Positions 32,104-44,651 are shown, numbered from the stretch's first letter. The stretch: 64,000 bases of DNA from Gonocerus acuteangulatus (GCA_946811695.1 OX328123.1:155953773-156017772); one strand, 5' to 3'. Numbers and translations are program-made. The notes: a model not told the origin generated them from the letters alone.

Positions 32104-32700
32104 GAGCTCCACCTTCCTCCGAGATGAGAAAGGTCATATTTCAAAGTAGACATGTTAAAGTAAGGATTAGAAGAAAAATAATTTGCTTTTATCTGCCTAT
32201 CCGATCATAACATCGGAATGAAAGGAAAGGATTAGAGTAGGCCTTTATTTGTTGCACTATCTAGTTTACCGCAGTATCCAGTTTAGGCTCAGATAATACA
32301 TGTACCCACGTCAAAACACTTCAATTCGAGTTCATTCTAGTTGCTAACGTTCTTTAGTCATGAGCTGTCATGTGTTAAAACGAAAATGCCGCGATTTGTG
32401 TGACTTCTTGTTGGGTTGTACAAAAGTCGACGTTTTTCTTCAATAAAATCATCCTGAATTATTTAAATATACACTCAGAATATTTGGTGCATTTGGTTTT
32501 GATGATTTCAACCTGTTTCGAAAATCTCAAAACATTTTAGCGCCCCAAGGCTTTGATTTTTCCATTAGTTCTTCAAAAATACTAATTTAACAGTTGAAAT
32601 CGATGTATTGTATTGTTCTGAGTCGAATGAGACCAGCCCCAGGTTTCTAGGTTAATGCGTTCTCGAGATATTGATTAGTTCCCGCTTGTTGGCCATTCAG
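32104..32700. other. Unannotated stretch between two family A copies
   Basis: No gene or repeat recognised. Base composition is similar to the rest of the window. Confidence 0.3.
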
Positions 32701-33142
32701 CATCACTGTGCGTCGTGAGTAACTCATGAGAAACAAGTGTTGTAAATATGAACTAAATCTGTCTATCGGAAACAGGGGTTTACTTACTACTACGTTTTAA
32801 TAGAATTAGCCCGCCAGAAGTAGGTTCTGAAAGCTGCCGCAAGGAGCGCATTCTACCACTAGGGGGACTGTATCCTCTTCCTGCGTCAGATCAAAATACG
32901 AAAATATGAAGTTGTTTGTATTTATTAAGTAGTGTAGTAGGTACCATGTGTAAACATAACTCAGGAAGCAAATTAATTAGAAAATTAATAATTGAACAGT
33001 TACTCATTACAAAATTAAAAGAGAACTATTCATGTTTTTATTTTATTTATATAGGATATTTTAAGCAAATTATTCGGGAATACTGTCTACACTATCCAAA
33101 TTCTGAGGATGAGTTTTTTTATGCAGTTCCTGCTTGACGGAC
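32700..33142 (-). mobile_element. Family A, 5' half
   Basis: On the minus strand, GTCCGTCAAGCAGGAACTGC begins at 33142 and the usual 5' region continues to the TCATGAGTTACTCACGACG block near 32715. The tandem units and 3' end are missing. The frame at 32916-33137 is a shadow of this repeat. Confidence 0.8.
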
Positions 33143-33250
33143 GTTTATTTCTTTCCTCGCAAACAGCTTGCTAATCTTCATGTAGGTTTACTAACGTAGG
33201 AAAATCAATGAAATTATTTTCAATGTGATAACTGTAACAGTATTCAAGAA

Positions 33251-33804
33251 GTCCGTCACGCAGGAGCAGCATAACTAAGCACTTTCCCCAGAATTTGGGT
33301 AGTATTATGCTTTCCAGAATAATTTCTCTCTCTCTTCAGTGGTAGAAAGCGCTCCTTGCGGCGGCCTTGCGAACCTACGCCTGGCGGGCTATTCTATTGA
33401 AATATATTACAAAGTAAACCCCCCTTTCCGATAGACCGATTTAGATCATTTTTACAAAACGTCTTCCTCGTGAGTTACCTACGACGTGTACCGCGTTTCG
33501 TTACAATACAGCAGAAATTACGACCGGTATGAGTATATTTGTAATTTGGGTCCGGTGTAACCCCCCCCCCCCCCTAATAAACCGATTTTGTTTATTTTTA
33601 CAACACATATTTACCTGTAGATTACCACTACGAATACCGAGTTTCGTCGAAATATAACAAAAATCACGGCTGGTAGTGGCGAATTGGTATTATGGGTCCG
33701 GAGTAAACCCCCCCTCCTAATGAACCGATTTAGTTTATTTTTACACCTCACTTTTCTCTTTATATTACAACTACGAATACCAAGTTTCGTTGAAATATAA
33801 CAAA
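33251..33804 (+). mobile_element. Family A, truncated at the junction with a minisatellite
   Basis: The 5' end GTCCGTCACGCAGGAGCAGC, a short deletion in the 5' region, and two tandem units. The element stops inside a unit at GAAATATAACAAAT, where the 145-bp array begins. Confidence 0.85.
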
Positions 33805-34625
33805 TCCGGTATACTAGCTTCAAGATTCCGAGAAAACCCGTATATACATATTTATTGGTATGTATGAAATGGGATCTCTCTCTGTTGTAAGAAAGGTCAT
33901 AGATAGCTAGCTATGAGCGGGACTTGAACCTGCACCTGACAGTTGTGAATCCGGTGTACTAGCTTCAAGATTCCGAGAAAACCCTTATATACATATTTAT
34001 TGGTATGTATAAAATGGGATCTCTCTCTGATGTAAGAAAGGTCATAGATAGCTAGCTATGAGCGGGACTTGAACCTGCACCTGACAGTTGTGAATCCGGT
34101 ATACTAGCTTCAAGATTCCGAGAAAACCCGTATATACATATTTATTGGTATGTATGAAATGGGATCTCTCTCTGATGTAAGAAAGGTCATAGATAGCTAG
34201 CTATGAGCGGGACTTGAACCAGCACCTGACAGTTGTGAATCCGGTATACTAGCTTCAAGATTCCGAGAAAACCCGTATATACATATTTATTGGTATGTAT
34301 GAAATGGGATCTCTCTCTGATGTAAGAAAGGTCATAGATAGCTAGCTATGAGCGGGACTTGAACCTGCACCTGACAGTTGTGAATCCGGTATACTAGCTT
34401 CAAGATTCCGAGAAAACCCGTATATACATATTTATTGGTATGTATGAAATGGGATCTCTCTCTGTTGTAAGAAACGTCATAGATAGCTAGCTATGAACGG
34501 GACTTGAACCTGCATCTGACAGTTGTGAATCCGGTGTACTAGCTTCAAGATTCCGAGAAAACCCGTATATACATATTTATTGGTATGTATAAAATGGGAT
34601 CTCTCTCTGATGTAGGAAAGGTCAT
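33805..34625 (-). repeat. Tandem array, 145-bp unit, 5.7 copies, with tRNA-like T arm
   Basis: Units start at 33805, 33951, 34096, 34241, 34386 and 34531 and differ by only a few bases. On the minus strand each unit contains CAGGTGCAGGTTCAAGTCCC, a tRNA-type T arm with a B box, preceded by an anticodon-arm-like ACCGGATTCACAACTG. The D arm is not convincing. The unit probably amplified from a tRNA-derived SINE fragment. It is not a tRNA gene and not CRISPR. Confidence 0.9.
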
Positions 34626-35130
34626 TTTGAACATAATTTGCTTGTGAAATACAAGAAATTGGCGAAATAATTAAGAATAAAGTAATTCCTGACGTCATCA
34701 AATCGATGGGATGGATGCGGAGGGAGTAATTTATTAAATACTTAATGAATTTCCCCAATCCTTGACTCCTTCAAATTTATTACTCCGCGACTCTAAGCTC
34801 AAAACTATTAACTCTTATTATTCATCTTCAAATTGGACATTTTTTCTTTATTTTTGGAGGAATGTTATTTATTTAGAAATTAATGATGGGTATTATAGCT
34901 TTATGGTTTTAGATGCTATTACAGTTATATATGAATATAATTTTTATGATATCATATAGTTCCTGCATACCTCAAGAAAATACGATCAGCGTCTGATGAA
35001 GCCCATTGGGATGGGGGTGAAATATGACGGCCAAGAATCCGACATCGCTGGAGAAAGAAGCCGAGGGACCAGAAGAGTTTTTATGATTTTATGGGCTTAG
35101 ATGGTTTTCAAGATATATCTGTTAGCTCTC
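34626..35130. other. Unannotated stretch with one weak ribozyme-like core
   Basis: At 34994-35025 CTGATGA, an A, GCCC..GGGG and GAAA recall the hammerhead-like core, but the expected GUH is not present. No gene is recognised. Confidence 0.35.
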
Positions 35131-35136
35131 TAAAAA

Positions 35137-37337
35137 GTCCGACTCGCAGGAACTGCATCATCTTAGCGTGGTTCCTGTTCATATCCCTATTGTCATTTGA
35201 AAAGCTTAGAATAGAAACAGATAATATTTTCCTCGGCCTTTGTTCAAAGGGTTTTATGACTGGTCGGGTCCGCCAGACCCTAGAATCCTCTTCTACCGAT
35301 ACTTCATTTCATACGTTTCAATGAATTGGAAAATATCAAAATTATTCACATATTCTTGTGTTCTTTTACTATAGTTATAATTCTACAAATAAAATCAATT
35401 AAAAAATAAAATAAAAAACCAACAGAATAAAGTCAATTGAAAATATTCAAATGACGTCATCGAATCTCTTTCTCTTGGCAAGCTATGTTTCTAACAATGA
35501 ATTGTTTTTCTTATTTTACTTAATCTTTTTTATTGTCAAATACATTATCCAACTTTAAGCAATTAAAAAATAACAAGGAATAAAAACAGACAAAAAGAAC
35601 TGTTCGAATAAACGAAATCAATTACTTCAAAGTTTAGGCACTTATTTCTCCGATTGACATCGCTTATTCAAAACTTTATTCAGAATTTTTTTTTCGACCA
35701 TTTAGTAAGCTTTCGCTTCCCTAATTTTCAACCGTTTTCGAGATATTATTGAAAGTATACGAAGTGCCCAAAACTTTTCATTATTTTTAGCAACAGAAAA
35801 TGGGTCTCATTTTACCTATCCTGTTTTACACACAAATACATTTTCGTAACATAAAAAATTACAAAAATAAATAGCAATAAAAAACTAAGGAAAAAGAGAC
35901 AATAATTACAAAAAGAGCGACAAAAAACCGTTCATAAGAGCTAAACAGACGTATTTGAAGTTTTAAGCACTTATTTCTTCGATCGATATCACCTAATCAA
36001 AAATTGTTTCAGAATCTTTTTTGTAGAGAATTTAGAAAGCTTTCAAATAGTTTCTATCCACTGATCATAATTTCCCAACCGCGTTCGAGATATTGATGAA
36101 AGTAAACGAAGTTCCCAAAACTTTTCATGTCTATTCATAAAATATTTTATTCTAACCCTTCCTCAACTCCAAACGTAACCAAAAGTTTAACATGTTAGTT
36201 TTGATGAAATTCAAACATGCAAAAAATGTTATAACTGAATCCCATGATTGTAAGTACCAAAACCAAGCTAGGCTTTGTATTTGTGTCGGCAGATACCTGG
36301 GGTATATTTACAACTCTTGAGGATTAACTCGTAGCAGGTACATTTTTTGTGGACCCACAGGCAGTGAACGGACTCTCTATTCCCTCATAGTATCTAACCG
36401 GTGTGAAGTTGAATATTGTTTCTAATTATACGTATCCTGTTTTATTGACAAATACATTTGACTACTATAAGCAATTACAAACACTAGGGAACATGCCAAA
36501 GAACTCGGAGTAGGAGCCTTGACAGTTTCAAGTCATTTGAAGGAAATCGGCAAATCCAAAACTGACATTTCATACGGTACAGCCTGATATATTTCTAGCA
36601 ATGAATTGTTTTTCTTATTTTTATTAATCTATTTTATTGTCAAATACATTATCCTACTATGAGAAATGACAAAATAACAAGGAATAAAAACAAAAAAGAA
36701 GAACCGTTCAAATAAACGAAATCAATTACTTCAAAGTTTAAGCACGTATTTCTCTGATTGACATCGTCTAATCAAAAATTGTTTCAGAATCTTTTTTGTA
36801 GAACATTTAGTAAGCTTTCGCATGGTAACCCTCCGTTTGCCAATATTTCAAACAGTTTTCGAGATATTAGGGAAGGTATACGAAGTTCCCAAAACTTTTC
36901 ATGTCTGTTAATAAAATATTTTATTTTAATCCTTCCTTAACTCCAAACGTAACCAAAATTTCAACATATTAGTTTTAATGATAGTAGAACATGTAGAAAA
37001 TGTTTCAACTGAATCCTATGATTCTAAGTACCCAAACCAACAACGGTATTCGAAAACTATTTTCCTAATTTTCTCGAAAACGGTTAAAGCTATCGCCTTG
37101 GAAATGGTTTCATTCGTTTTCCTAGCCCAAGAAGCCTATAAAACGAGTACTCACAAGCTTATGAAGTCAAAAACGTAAGCGTTACGATTTTTTTTGCGCG
37201 AATTTTGCCCCAAACGCCATCTTCCAGTGGGCGGATTCTGCTGGTTAACGAACTTGACCTTTCAAATTGGACGACGGATTTTTGTACCAAATTTCATCAC
37301 AATCGGACCATTAGGGAAGCCAGAAATGAGCGAACAG

Positions 37338-37428
<91 letters not shown>

Positions 37429-37566
37429 AATTTGAACCACCGTTATTTTCGGTTTCTAGGGGTTCTGAAACGCGAAATTTTCTAGTCAGCACTTTCGGAT
37501 TGTTTCATTGTATCAACCTTATAAGCGGGGTTCCTCCCTATGGGGGAGGGAGGAACCGCGCTAAAA
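35137..37566 (+). mobile_element. Family B, expanded copy with internal duplications
   Basis: It opens GTCCGACTCGCAGGAACTGC and TTAGCGTGGTTCCTG and closes with the hairpin and GGAACCGCGCTAAAA. The (TA)n tract is at about 37342-37426. At about 2.4 kb it is more than twice the reference copy. The internal block (TTGTTTTTCTTATTTTACTT, TCTCCGATTGACATCGC, AGTAAGCTTTCG) appears near 35500-35800, 35900-36190 and 36600-36960. This points to internal amplification or nested copies. Confidence 0.8.
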
Positions 37567-38060
37567 GAATTTAGGGAGGTAGAGAAAGACCAAAGTTAAC
37601 ACTTAAGTAAGCATTGTGGAAGTGTCTAAGAAAACTGGGATCTTCTAGGGTATATGCAACTGAAAACAAAACAGGTGGTGGGAGGAGGTCGGTAGGGATC
37701 AGAAGCTTTTTATGACAGGAAAGGAGAAAAAGGTGTTAATGGAAGGATACACAAGGGACATGGGAAAATGCTAGGTGGGAGGTCGGGAGAGTTTTTGAAA
37801 AATATTAGCGTAAATAGGAGAAATGCCTTGTTTGTCTGTTTTGTAGTTTATATTGTTTTTGTTTAGGTTAATTTGTACACATTCAGAGATCTGTAGTCGC
37901 TTAACTTCTACATTACTATCTTATCCTCTAATAATCACCCTCTTAACGTATACATCCAGGACCCAGTAAACATCCCTAGAAGAAGATCTCCAAGAAAGTC
38001 TTTCCCTCTCCGGCTATCAGAGCTACCGTCAACATCGCCCTACCGTATATTTTTCATAGT
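37567..38060. other. Short foldback-element remnant and unassigned sequence
   Basis: 37575-37630 (GAGAAAGACCAAAGTTAACA and AAGTAAGCATTGTGGAAGTG) matches the region just after the ribozyme-like motif at 12.45-12.49 kb. The rest is unassigned. Confidence 0.45.
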
Positions 38061-38063
38061 GCT

Positions 38064-39410
38064 GTGCCCTCCAGGGAACCGTGGTCTCTACCATTTCCCA
38101 ATATCAACTTCAAATTATCCAAATTCGTTAAAAAAGATACCAGCCCGTATATATATCAACAGGAATTTCTCAAAATAAGAAATGAATTTCCTCAAGCTAT
38201 TCCCATTTTCACTGACGGTTCTAAGGACAACGATGTAGTTGGTGCTGCAACCCACTCCAACACCAGGAATAATATGTTCACCCTCAGTAAAATGTGTAGC
38301 ATCTTCACTGCCGAACTGTTGGCCATAACAAAGGCCTTAAATACAACAACTAACTCCAACTATAAAGTAATTTTTACGGATTATTTGTCTGCACTTGTTG
38401 CTCTGAGGAATCCATTCGCAAACCATCCACTGATCACACTCACTCATGAAACCATAGCAGATCTTCAAAGAAATAGTGAAACAGTTCTTTTCGTATGGGT
38501 ACCCGGTCACTGCGGAATAAAAGCGAATGAGGTGGCCGATGCCTTAGCGAAAAGAACTGTAAACGAAGTCACTCCCTATCATAGGGTTCCAAAGAACGAT
38601 ATCATTAATTACCTGAAGGAAATAGTCTGGCAAAACTGGCAATCTACATGGCAAATAATAGAAAACAACAAATTAAGAGAAATAACATCTACAGTTCAAG
38701 CTTGAAAGACCCCACCCAGCATCAATAGAAAACATGAAGTTGTCTTAAGTCGATTGCGGATTGGGCATACAAGATTAACTCATTCATTCCTTTTTTCTAA
38801 AGAACCACCCCCAATCTGTGAATCATGCAACGTTCAAGTAACAGTGAAACATCTACTTACAGAATGCCGAATATATCAGTCAATTAGAGAAGAGCTAATG
38901 TTATCAGACATTATGGATGAAATACTTGGAGATGATGCTGGTAACGTTAGAAAGGTATTAAACTTTATAGACAAAACGGAATTAATAAATAAAATCTAAA
39001 GACATAAGAGTAATTAAATAAGCAGGATAGAGTGTGTGTGTGTGCTGTCTGTGTTAGAGAATATGTGAGTGAGGTTGCATGGATATGGGTTGGTATATGT
39101 GTATGGGTGAGTCTGTGTGTGTGCCCGCCTGTGTGTGAGTGCGTTTATTCACATTTGTTCTGTGTACAGAAACGAAAATAAATATTGCATGGAAAATATA
39201 CTGCAAGTAATATAAGTAAGGAAAAATGCCAGGATCAATGATAAATAATGACAATGGTAAGTAATTCAATAAAAACCAAAAGCTGACTCAATAAATTATA
39301 AAATTCAAAAGAAATGAGGAAAAAATTTCACCTCCAAATATAATGAAAGTTTCATTCGATGGCGTTCATGACCCTAAGGTTGACACGCCTTAAAAAAAAA
39401 AAAAAAAAAA
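38064..39410 (+). pseudogene. I-like LINE 3' part: RNase H plus zinc knuckle, one in-frame TGA, 3' end with poly-A
   Basis: A single reading frame runs from 38064 to 38999, broken only by TGA at 38703-38705, where sister copies have Trp (TGG) before a Ser/Lys-rich stretch. RNase H residues are all present: D in FTDGSK, E in FTAELL, D in FTDYLSAL, and D in NEVADALAK after WVPGHCG. An RLRIGHTRLTHSFL block and the C-terminal knuckle CESCNVQVTVKHLLTEC follow. The 3' UTR has TGTG-rich sequence (39032-39130) and ends GGCGTTCATGACC..GACACGCC (39361-39389) plus poly-A. The 5' reverse transcriptase part is missing. This is the least damaged LINE 3' end here. Confidence 0.88.
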
Positions 39411-40440
39411 AACTTCAATTTTGGTTGCGTTTGGAGGTAAGAAAGTATTAGGAAAAGAAATAATAAACTTGAACCTCGTTGTCAAGGTCAAAATTTCCAC
39501 TTCGAAACCTGGAAAACCACCGATAAACAGTTCGTTCATTCACCTTTCCCTCCCCGAACGCCGTGTTAATGTTCATACACGCCTATGACCGAGCTTAAAT
39601 TCATAACGAAAAATAATACGGAGTTCCGTTGAAGTCATAATTTAAGTTTTATTTTTTTCTCAGAGGATCGATCTCACAACACAGTACGCAAGTTACTGAT
39701 TAAATAAAATGAATAAAACAGCTTTATTTCTATATGAATAACAATGATGTTTGTAAATAATGAAATAAAAAAGGGAAGGGATTAAATCGCAAAGTAAACA
39801 AAACTGACATTTCATACGGTACAGCCTGATAGGACTTCGCATTGAGGTATCTATGTGTACGGGTTGGCTTCATATACACGAAATGGAGATGATCATTTTT
39901 TCTTTCCGCCATGATGAGGAATGTAAGTTTTCTTTCTTCTTCAATTTCCATGTTTTTTTTTTTGTTTTGTTTTTTTACACCATACCGACAACTCGGATTT
40001 TTTTCCTCAGCCGTTTAACTACACATTCAATCCTTACACGAAAACTTCTACATTTAGTAAGCATTAAATCCATGCAAATGAAGTGGTTCCTTTTATTAAG
40101 GAATAAATTGAACGATTGGTTTTCTTACATTCAAATACCTTGTGTGCAGAAATTAAAAATTATTCATTTTCTAGTGGCCAAGTTGTAGGTATTTATTGCC
40201 CAGTCCGTAAGCAATAATAGTAACAGAAAGAAACGATTGGAAAAGTTTTTCATTTGAGAGATACGTCACATTTCATGTTTTTTGTTTTTTAACAAATATT
40301 TTTCATTGATTTATCTTTTACATGATGGATTTTGCAACCCAGTTTTGACTAGAAATTTTAAGGGGAGAATTCAAAAACATTTCAGGGTAGTTGAATAATT
40401 GTAACACAAAATTTACTCATAATTTGAAAGGTTTTAAAAA
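39411..40440. other. Unannotated stretch
   Basis: No element recognised apart from the short phrase TTTCATACGGTACAGCCTGA near 39810, which also occurs near 36570 inside the expanded family B copy. The 111-residue frame at 39853-40188 is Phe-rich and unassigned. Confidence 0.35.
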
Positions 40441-40443
40441 AAA

Positions 40444-41467
40444 GTCCGTCACGCAGGAGCTGCATAACTAAGCACTTTCCTCAGAATTTGGGTAGTGTAG
40501 ACTGATTTCCAGAACAATTTGCTTAAAATATCCTACATAAATAAAATAAAAACATGAATAGTTCTCTTTTAATTTTGTAATGAGTAAATGATAAATTATT
40601 AATTTGCTTCCAGAGTTATGTTTACACATGGTACATATTACACTACTTAATAAATACAATAAACCTCATATTATCGTATTTTGATCTAACGCAGGAACCG
40701 GATACAGTCTCTCTAGCGTTCCTTGCGGCGCCTTTGTGGACCTATGTCTGGCTGGCTTTTCTATTGAAATATATTACAAAGTAAACCCCCCTTTCCGATT
40801 GACCGATTCAGCTCATTTTTATAACACTTCTTTCTCATGAGTTACCCACGACGTATACCGCGTTTCGTTACAATACAGCAGAAATTACGACCAGTATGAG
40901 TATATTAAAAATTTGGGTCCGGAGTAAACCCCCCCTCCTAATGAACCGATTTAGTTTATTTTTACATCACATATTTACCTGTAGATTACCACTACGAATA
41001 CCGAGTTTCGTCGAAATATACCAAAAATCACGGTTGGTAGTGGCGAATTGGTATTGTGGGTCTGGAGTAAACCCCCCCCCTCCTAATGAACCGATTTAGT
41101 TTATTTTTACAACACATATTTACCTGTAGATTACCACTATGAATACCGAGTTTCGTCGAAATATACCTAAAATCACGGCTGGTAGTGGCGAATTGGTATT
41201 GTTGGTCCGGAGTAAACCCCCCTCCTTATAAACCGATTTAGTTCATTTTTATATCTCACTTTTCTCTCTATATTACCACTACGAATACCAAGTTTCGTTG
41301 AAATATAACAAATATTACGGCTGAAATGGTCAAATTAGTGTTTTGGGTTCGGGGTAAACCCCCCCTTCCGGTGGCTAACGAACTCGTTCAATCGTTTGCT
41401 AATTGAATGCTATATACCAAGTTTCGTGACGAAAAAACAAAAACTCTGGCCGCTATCGTGTTAACAG

Positions 41468-41510
<43 letters not shown>

Positions 41511-41644
41511 TATATATAAATTTTAACGGGGGTCATTTTCGGTGTCTACTAGGTAGGATCGATAAAGATTTGAAGAAATTTTTCAAAAATTCCGTCATGA
41601 GTCCAACCTCAATAGCTACTTTCCTTCGGAGGAAAGTGCTAAAA
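40444..41644 (+). mobile_element. Family A, full length
   Basis: GTCCGTCACGCAGGAGCTGC start, four tandem units, a short (TA)n tract (41473-41516), the terminal hairpin and GCTAAAA. It has a small deletion in the block before the microsatellite (GGTGGCTAACGAACTCG instead of GGTGGACCGACTTTGGTGG). Confidence 0.92.
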
Positions 41645-42260
41645 ATTGAAATAGAACAAAAAATTGTGCACAAGATTGCGGGAGGAAAAATGTTAATCCT
41701 TTGTTCGGCGCAACATTTTGTGGACAGACAAAGCCACAAACACACGGAATGGAATCTTTAACAGTCCCAATTCGCATACTTGGTCTCATGTAAATCCTTA
41801 TGCCACACACAATCAGTATCAGTTCCAAGTTAACTTGTGGTTCGGAATTTAGTTCGATATCTTCTTCGGCCAATCCTGATTCCCGATAGGTTCGATTCAA
41901 CTGGATTTTTTAAGCCCCTTCAACACGATCGGCCTATTGCATTGGAAGACGCTTGCACATAGATTCATGGTTCCTGATGGATGGCTGTCCTGTAAACAGC
42001 ACCAGTGCTGTTAGACATTGGATGGAGCCGTTGTCCAAGTTGATAAAGGTCGAATTGCAATTTCGGCAAATTTCAAATATATTAGCAAATATGTTAGTGC
42101 CAACTACATCGTGTAAAAGATAAATATATGAAAATTTGTTTAACTCAAAATGTAATATATGTATCTTCCATATATCAAAACAAACATCAAAATGTTTCTA
42201 ATTTTCTTGATTTCTTTTACAGTAATACTAATTCTATAAATAAATACAATTAAAAAAAAA

Positions 42261-42635
42261 GTCCATCTCGCAGGAGCTGCATAACTAAGCACTTTCCTCA
42301 GAATATTGGTTGTGTAGACTGGTTTCCAGAAAAATTTGCTAATACTAATGATAAATAATGTTTTCCCAGGCCAGGAAGCCTATAAAACGAGTACTTGCAA
42401 GCATATGAAGTAAGCGTAACGATTTTTTTCGCGCGACATTCGCTCCGAAAACCATGTTCCGGTGGGCGAATTCTGCTGGTGAACGAACTTGACCTTTCAA
42501 ATTAGAAGAACGATTTTTTTACCAAATTTCATCAAAATCGGACCATTAGGGGGTCCGGAAAAACGATTGTTTCATGAGATCAATCTTATAAGCAGGGTTC
42601 CTCTCTATGAAGGGAGGGAGGAACCGCTATAAAAA
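42261..42635 (+). mobile_element. Chimera: family A 5' end joined to family B 3' end, no (TA)n
   Basis: The first 82 bases (GTCCATCTCGCAGGAGCTGC to AAAATTTGCT) are family A, including GCACTTTCCTC. From about 42343 the sequence is family B (GCCTATAAAACGAGTACTTG, TTCTGCTGGT, AATTTCATCAAAATCGG) and ends in the B hairpin and GGAACCGCTATAAAA. The microsatellite present in most other copies is absent. Confidence 0.8.
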
Positions 42636-42699
42636 TTAACTTTTTTGTTGGAAATTATGTTACAATCACCTCCTAGAGTTTGGCTACTTAGACCCGAAT

Positions 42700-42708
42700 C
42701 ACCTTGTG

Positions 42709-42764
<56 letters not shown>

Positions 42765-43000
42765 AATCACGTGTCTGTCTGTTTGTCTGTATGTTTGTTT
42801 GTTCCTTATACAAATCCACACCGTTTGACTGATATTGACCAAACTTCGCACATAGGTACGTCTTGATCCGGGAAATCTCGTAGGCTAGCTCAAAATCTTC
42901 TAGGATTCATAGTTTGGAAGTAACGAGCTCGAAACTGTCATATACAGAAGAGTTTATAGTCAGAAATCGGCATTTTTTTTCCAGTGTTGCCCCTTCTTCT
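42700..43000 (+). repeat. (CA)n(TA)n followed by a third non-autonomous repeat type
   Basis: (CA)n at about 42714-42752 and a short (TA)n lead into CACGTGTCTGTCTGTTTGTC, a GATATTGACCAAACTTCGCACATAGG block and TCGTAGGCTAGCTC. This layout (microsatellite next to a target-like oligopyrimidine and a CCAAA.TT.GCAC block) resembles another HINE-like family. Only this copy was noticed. Confidence 0.5.
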
Positions 43001-43639
43001 AAGAAGAAGTGCAATACAAAACCTTTGTTTCTTTATCTAAATGGTAGGTTTATATTCGCAGAGTTTGGACAAATATATAAAATCATATCATAAAAGATCA
43101 TATTTTTTAAGATTAATTTTCTTAATATCAGATCAATTTTCTTCATATCAAATCAATTTTGATTCGATTGCCTAGAGCAACACTGCTCTAACCAGAATAT
43201 AGACTAATATCGTATAAGTAAGTATATCATAAAAATGTCCTGTGTTTATCTAATCATAATTTGGACTATATCATATAAGTAAGTATTCATGTTTCTATTC
43301 ATAACTTTAATAATTTCAATACTTTTGTTGAGGGGCATTTTTAATATCTCTATAGTAGAGAAGGCAGGTTGCAATGTCGGTTATAAGAAGTGATCGTTGT
43401 ATGTCGTACTGTTTTCGTTCAAAATAAATGAATATGTTCGTACTGGCATTTGCCATTAGAATATGTTTGCATTAGCATTGCAAATTGTATGTAGAAACTT
43501 CAGATTATATTAAAAAAATAAAATTCAAACGACTGAAATGAAACATCAAGGTGACAGTTTTGGGAGAACTTCAAGTGCATTTAAGACAGTAATGAATCAG
43601 TTTATCTGGACCTGATATAAATTTATAAAACTTGTGTTG

Positions 43640-44410
43640 TAAAATGAACCGTGTCCCTTTTGAAAACTGGCTAAAACTATTTTGGAAGTGTTGACAGTGA
43701 TGTATGTGGACCTTTTCTAACTATGAGTCTCAAAGGTGAAAAATATTTTGTTTCATTTACAGATGATTTTAGTAAGATAGCTAGGATTAAACCTAAAACA
43801 GAAGTTTTTAATTCCTTTGTTCAGTAAGTAAATGAGGTTGAAAACTTAAGAAATTAGAGAATTGGTATTATGGGATGTGACTTCGGTAAGAAATATTTAA
43901 ATAGTAAGATTTATGACTTTACAAAAAAAAAAGGTATCAAAATTAATCCCTGCCCCACATATGTTCATGAATTAAACCGAGTGATTTAATAGAACAATTA
44001 TGAATATATCTGATTGTTTACTGGCAGAAGCTATTGTAGAAAAAAATGTTGGCCAGAAATTGTCTGTGCAGCAACTTATTTGAAAAATCGCTCTTTAGCT
44101 CACACCATTGAGAATAAAACACCCTATGAAATATTTTTTGGAAAGAAACCAGATATTTCTAACTTTAATTTATATGGTAGTAAAGGTTTTGTTAGGAAAC
44201 CAAACCAAAAGTGGGATAAAAAGGTGAATATGTGCATTCGAATCGGTTATAGTGAAGTGGGATATTACTTTTGAATACTAAAATCATTGTCATGCCTAGC
44301 GACAATGATTTTATTATTCATGACAATGATGTTATCCAAGAAAACATAAGCTGTATTGGATTGGCTGAGTGTGAATCTGATAAAGATTTTCCACCCCACT
44401 TTCTCTAAAA
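43640..44410 (+). pseudogene. Copia-type LTR retrotransposon integrase fragment, decayed
   Basis: The plus strand carries, in changing frames, the front of a Copia integrase core: an SDVCGPF block (first catalytic Asp) and a FTDDFSK block. The block that should hold the second Asp has lost its motif. The frame at 44014-44274 has the back of the core and C-terminal region: an EIVCAATYLKNRS block, TPYEIFFGKKPDISNFNLYG and a terminal GYSE block. Stops and frameshifts near 43690, 43830, 43850 and 43990 separate the pieces. No LTRs, gag, reverse transcriptase or RNase H were seen, so it is an orphan fragment. Copia elements integrate cDNA through this enzyme. Confidence 0.85.
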
Positions 44411-44449
44411 AAAATGGAAAATAATTTTTTCAGCCGAGCTCTCAATTTA

Positions 44450-44598
44450 TAATCTTATATTCTCATAATTTGGACAAATATCATATAATCATTCATTTTT
44501 TTAATATATAATATAATATAAAGTAGGCATACCATGGAAGCTGGGTTACAACTATTTAATATAAAGTAGGTGTAGCACTGCACACCGGGTAACAGCTA

Positions 44599-44600
<2 letters not shown>
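44450..44600. other. Short unassigned repeat next to the microsatellite
   Basis: ATAATTTGGACAAATATCATATAA resembles phrases near 43060 and 43255. TGCACACCGGGTAACAGCTAG just before the TA tract resembles the GCTAG..TACCC end type seen at 19.8 and 52.6 kb. Confidence 0.4.

Positions 44601-44651
<51 letters not shown>

Noticed and set aside
33805..34625. CRISPR array or tRNA cluster
   Set aside because: Units are contiguous without unique spacers, and the tRNA-like part lacks a credible D arm and acceptor stem.
34994..35025. Further hammerhead ribozyme (CTGATGA..GAAA)
   Set aside because: No GUH cleavage triplet in the expected place and no stem I; kept only as a possible decayed relative.
43640..44410. 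Functional Copia element
   Set aside because: Several stops and frameshifts, a missing catalytic motif, and no LTRs or reverse transcriptase.
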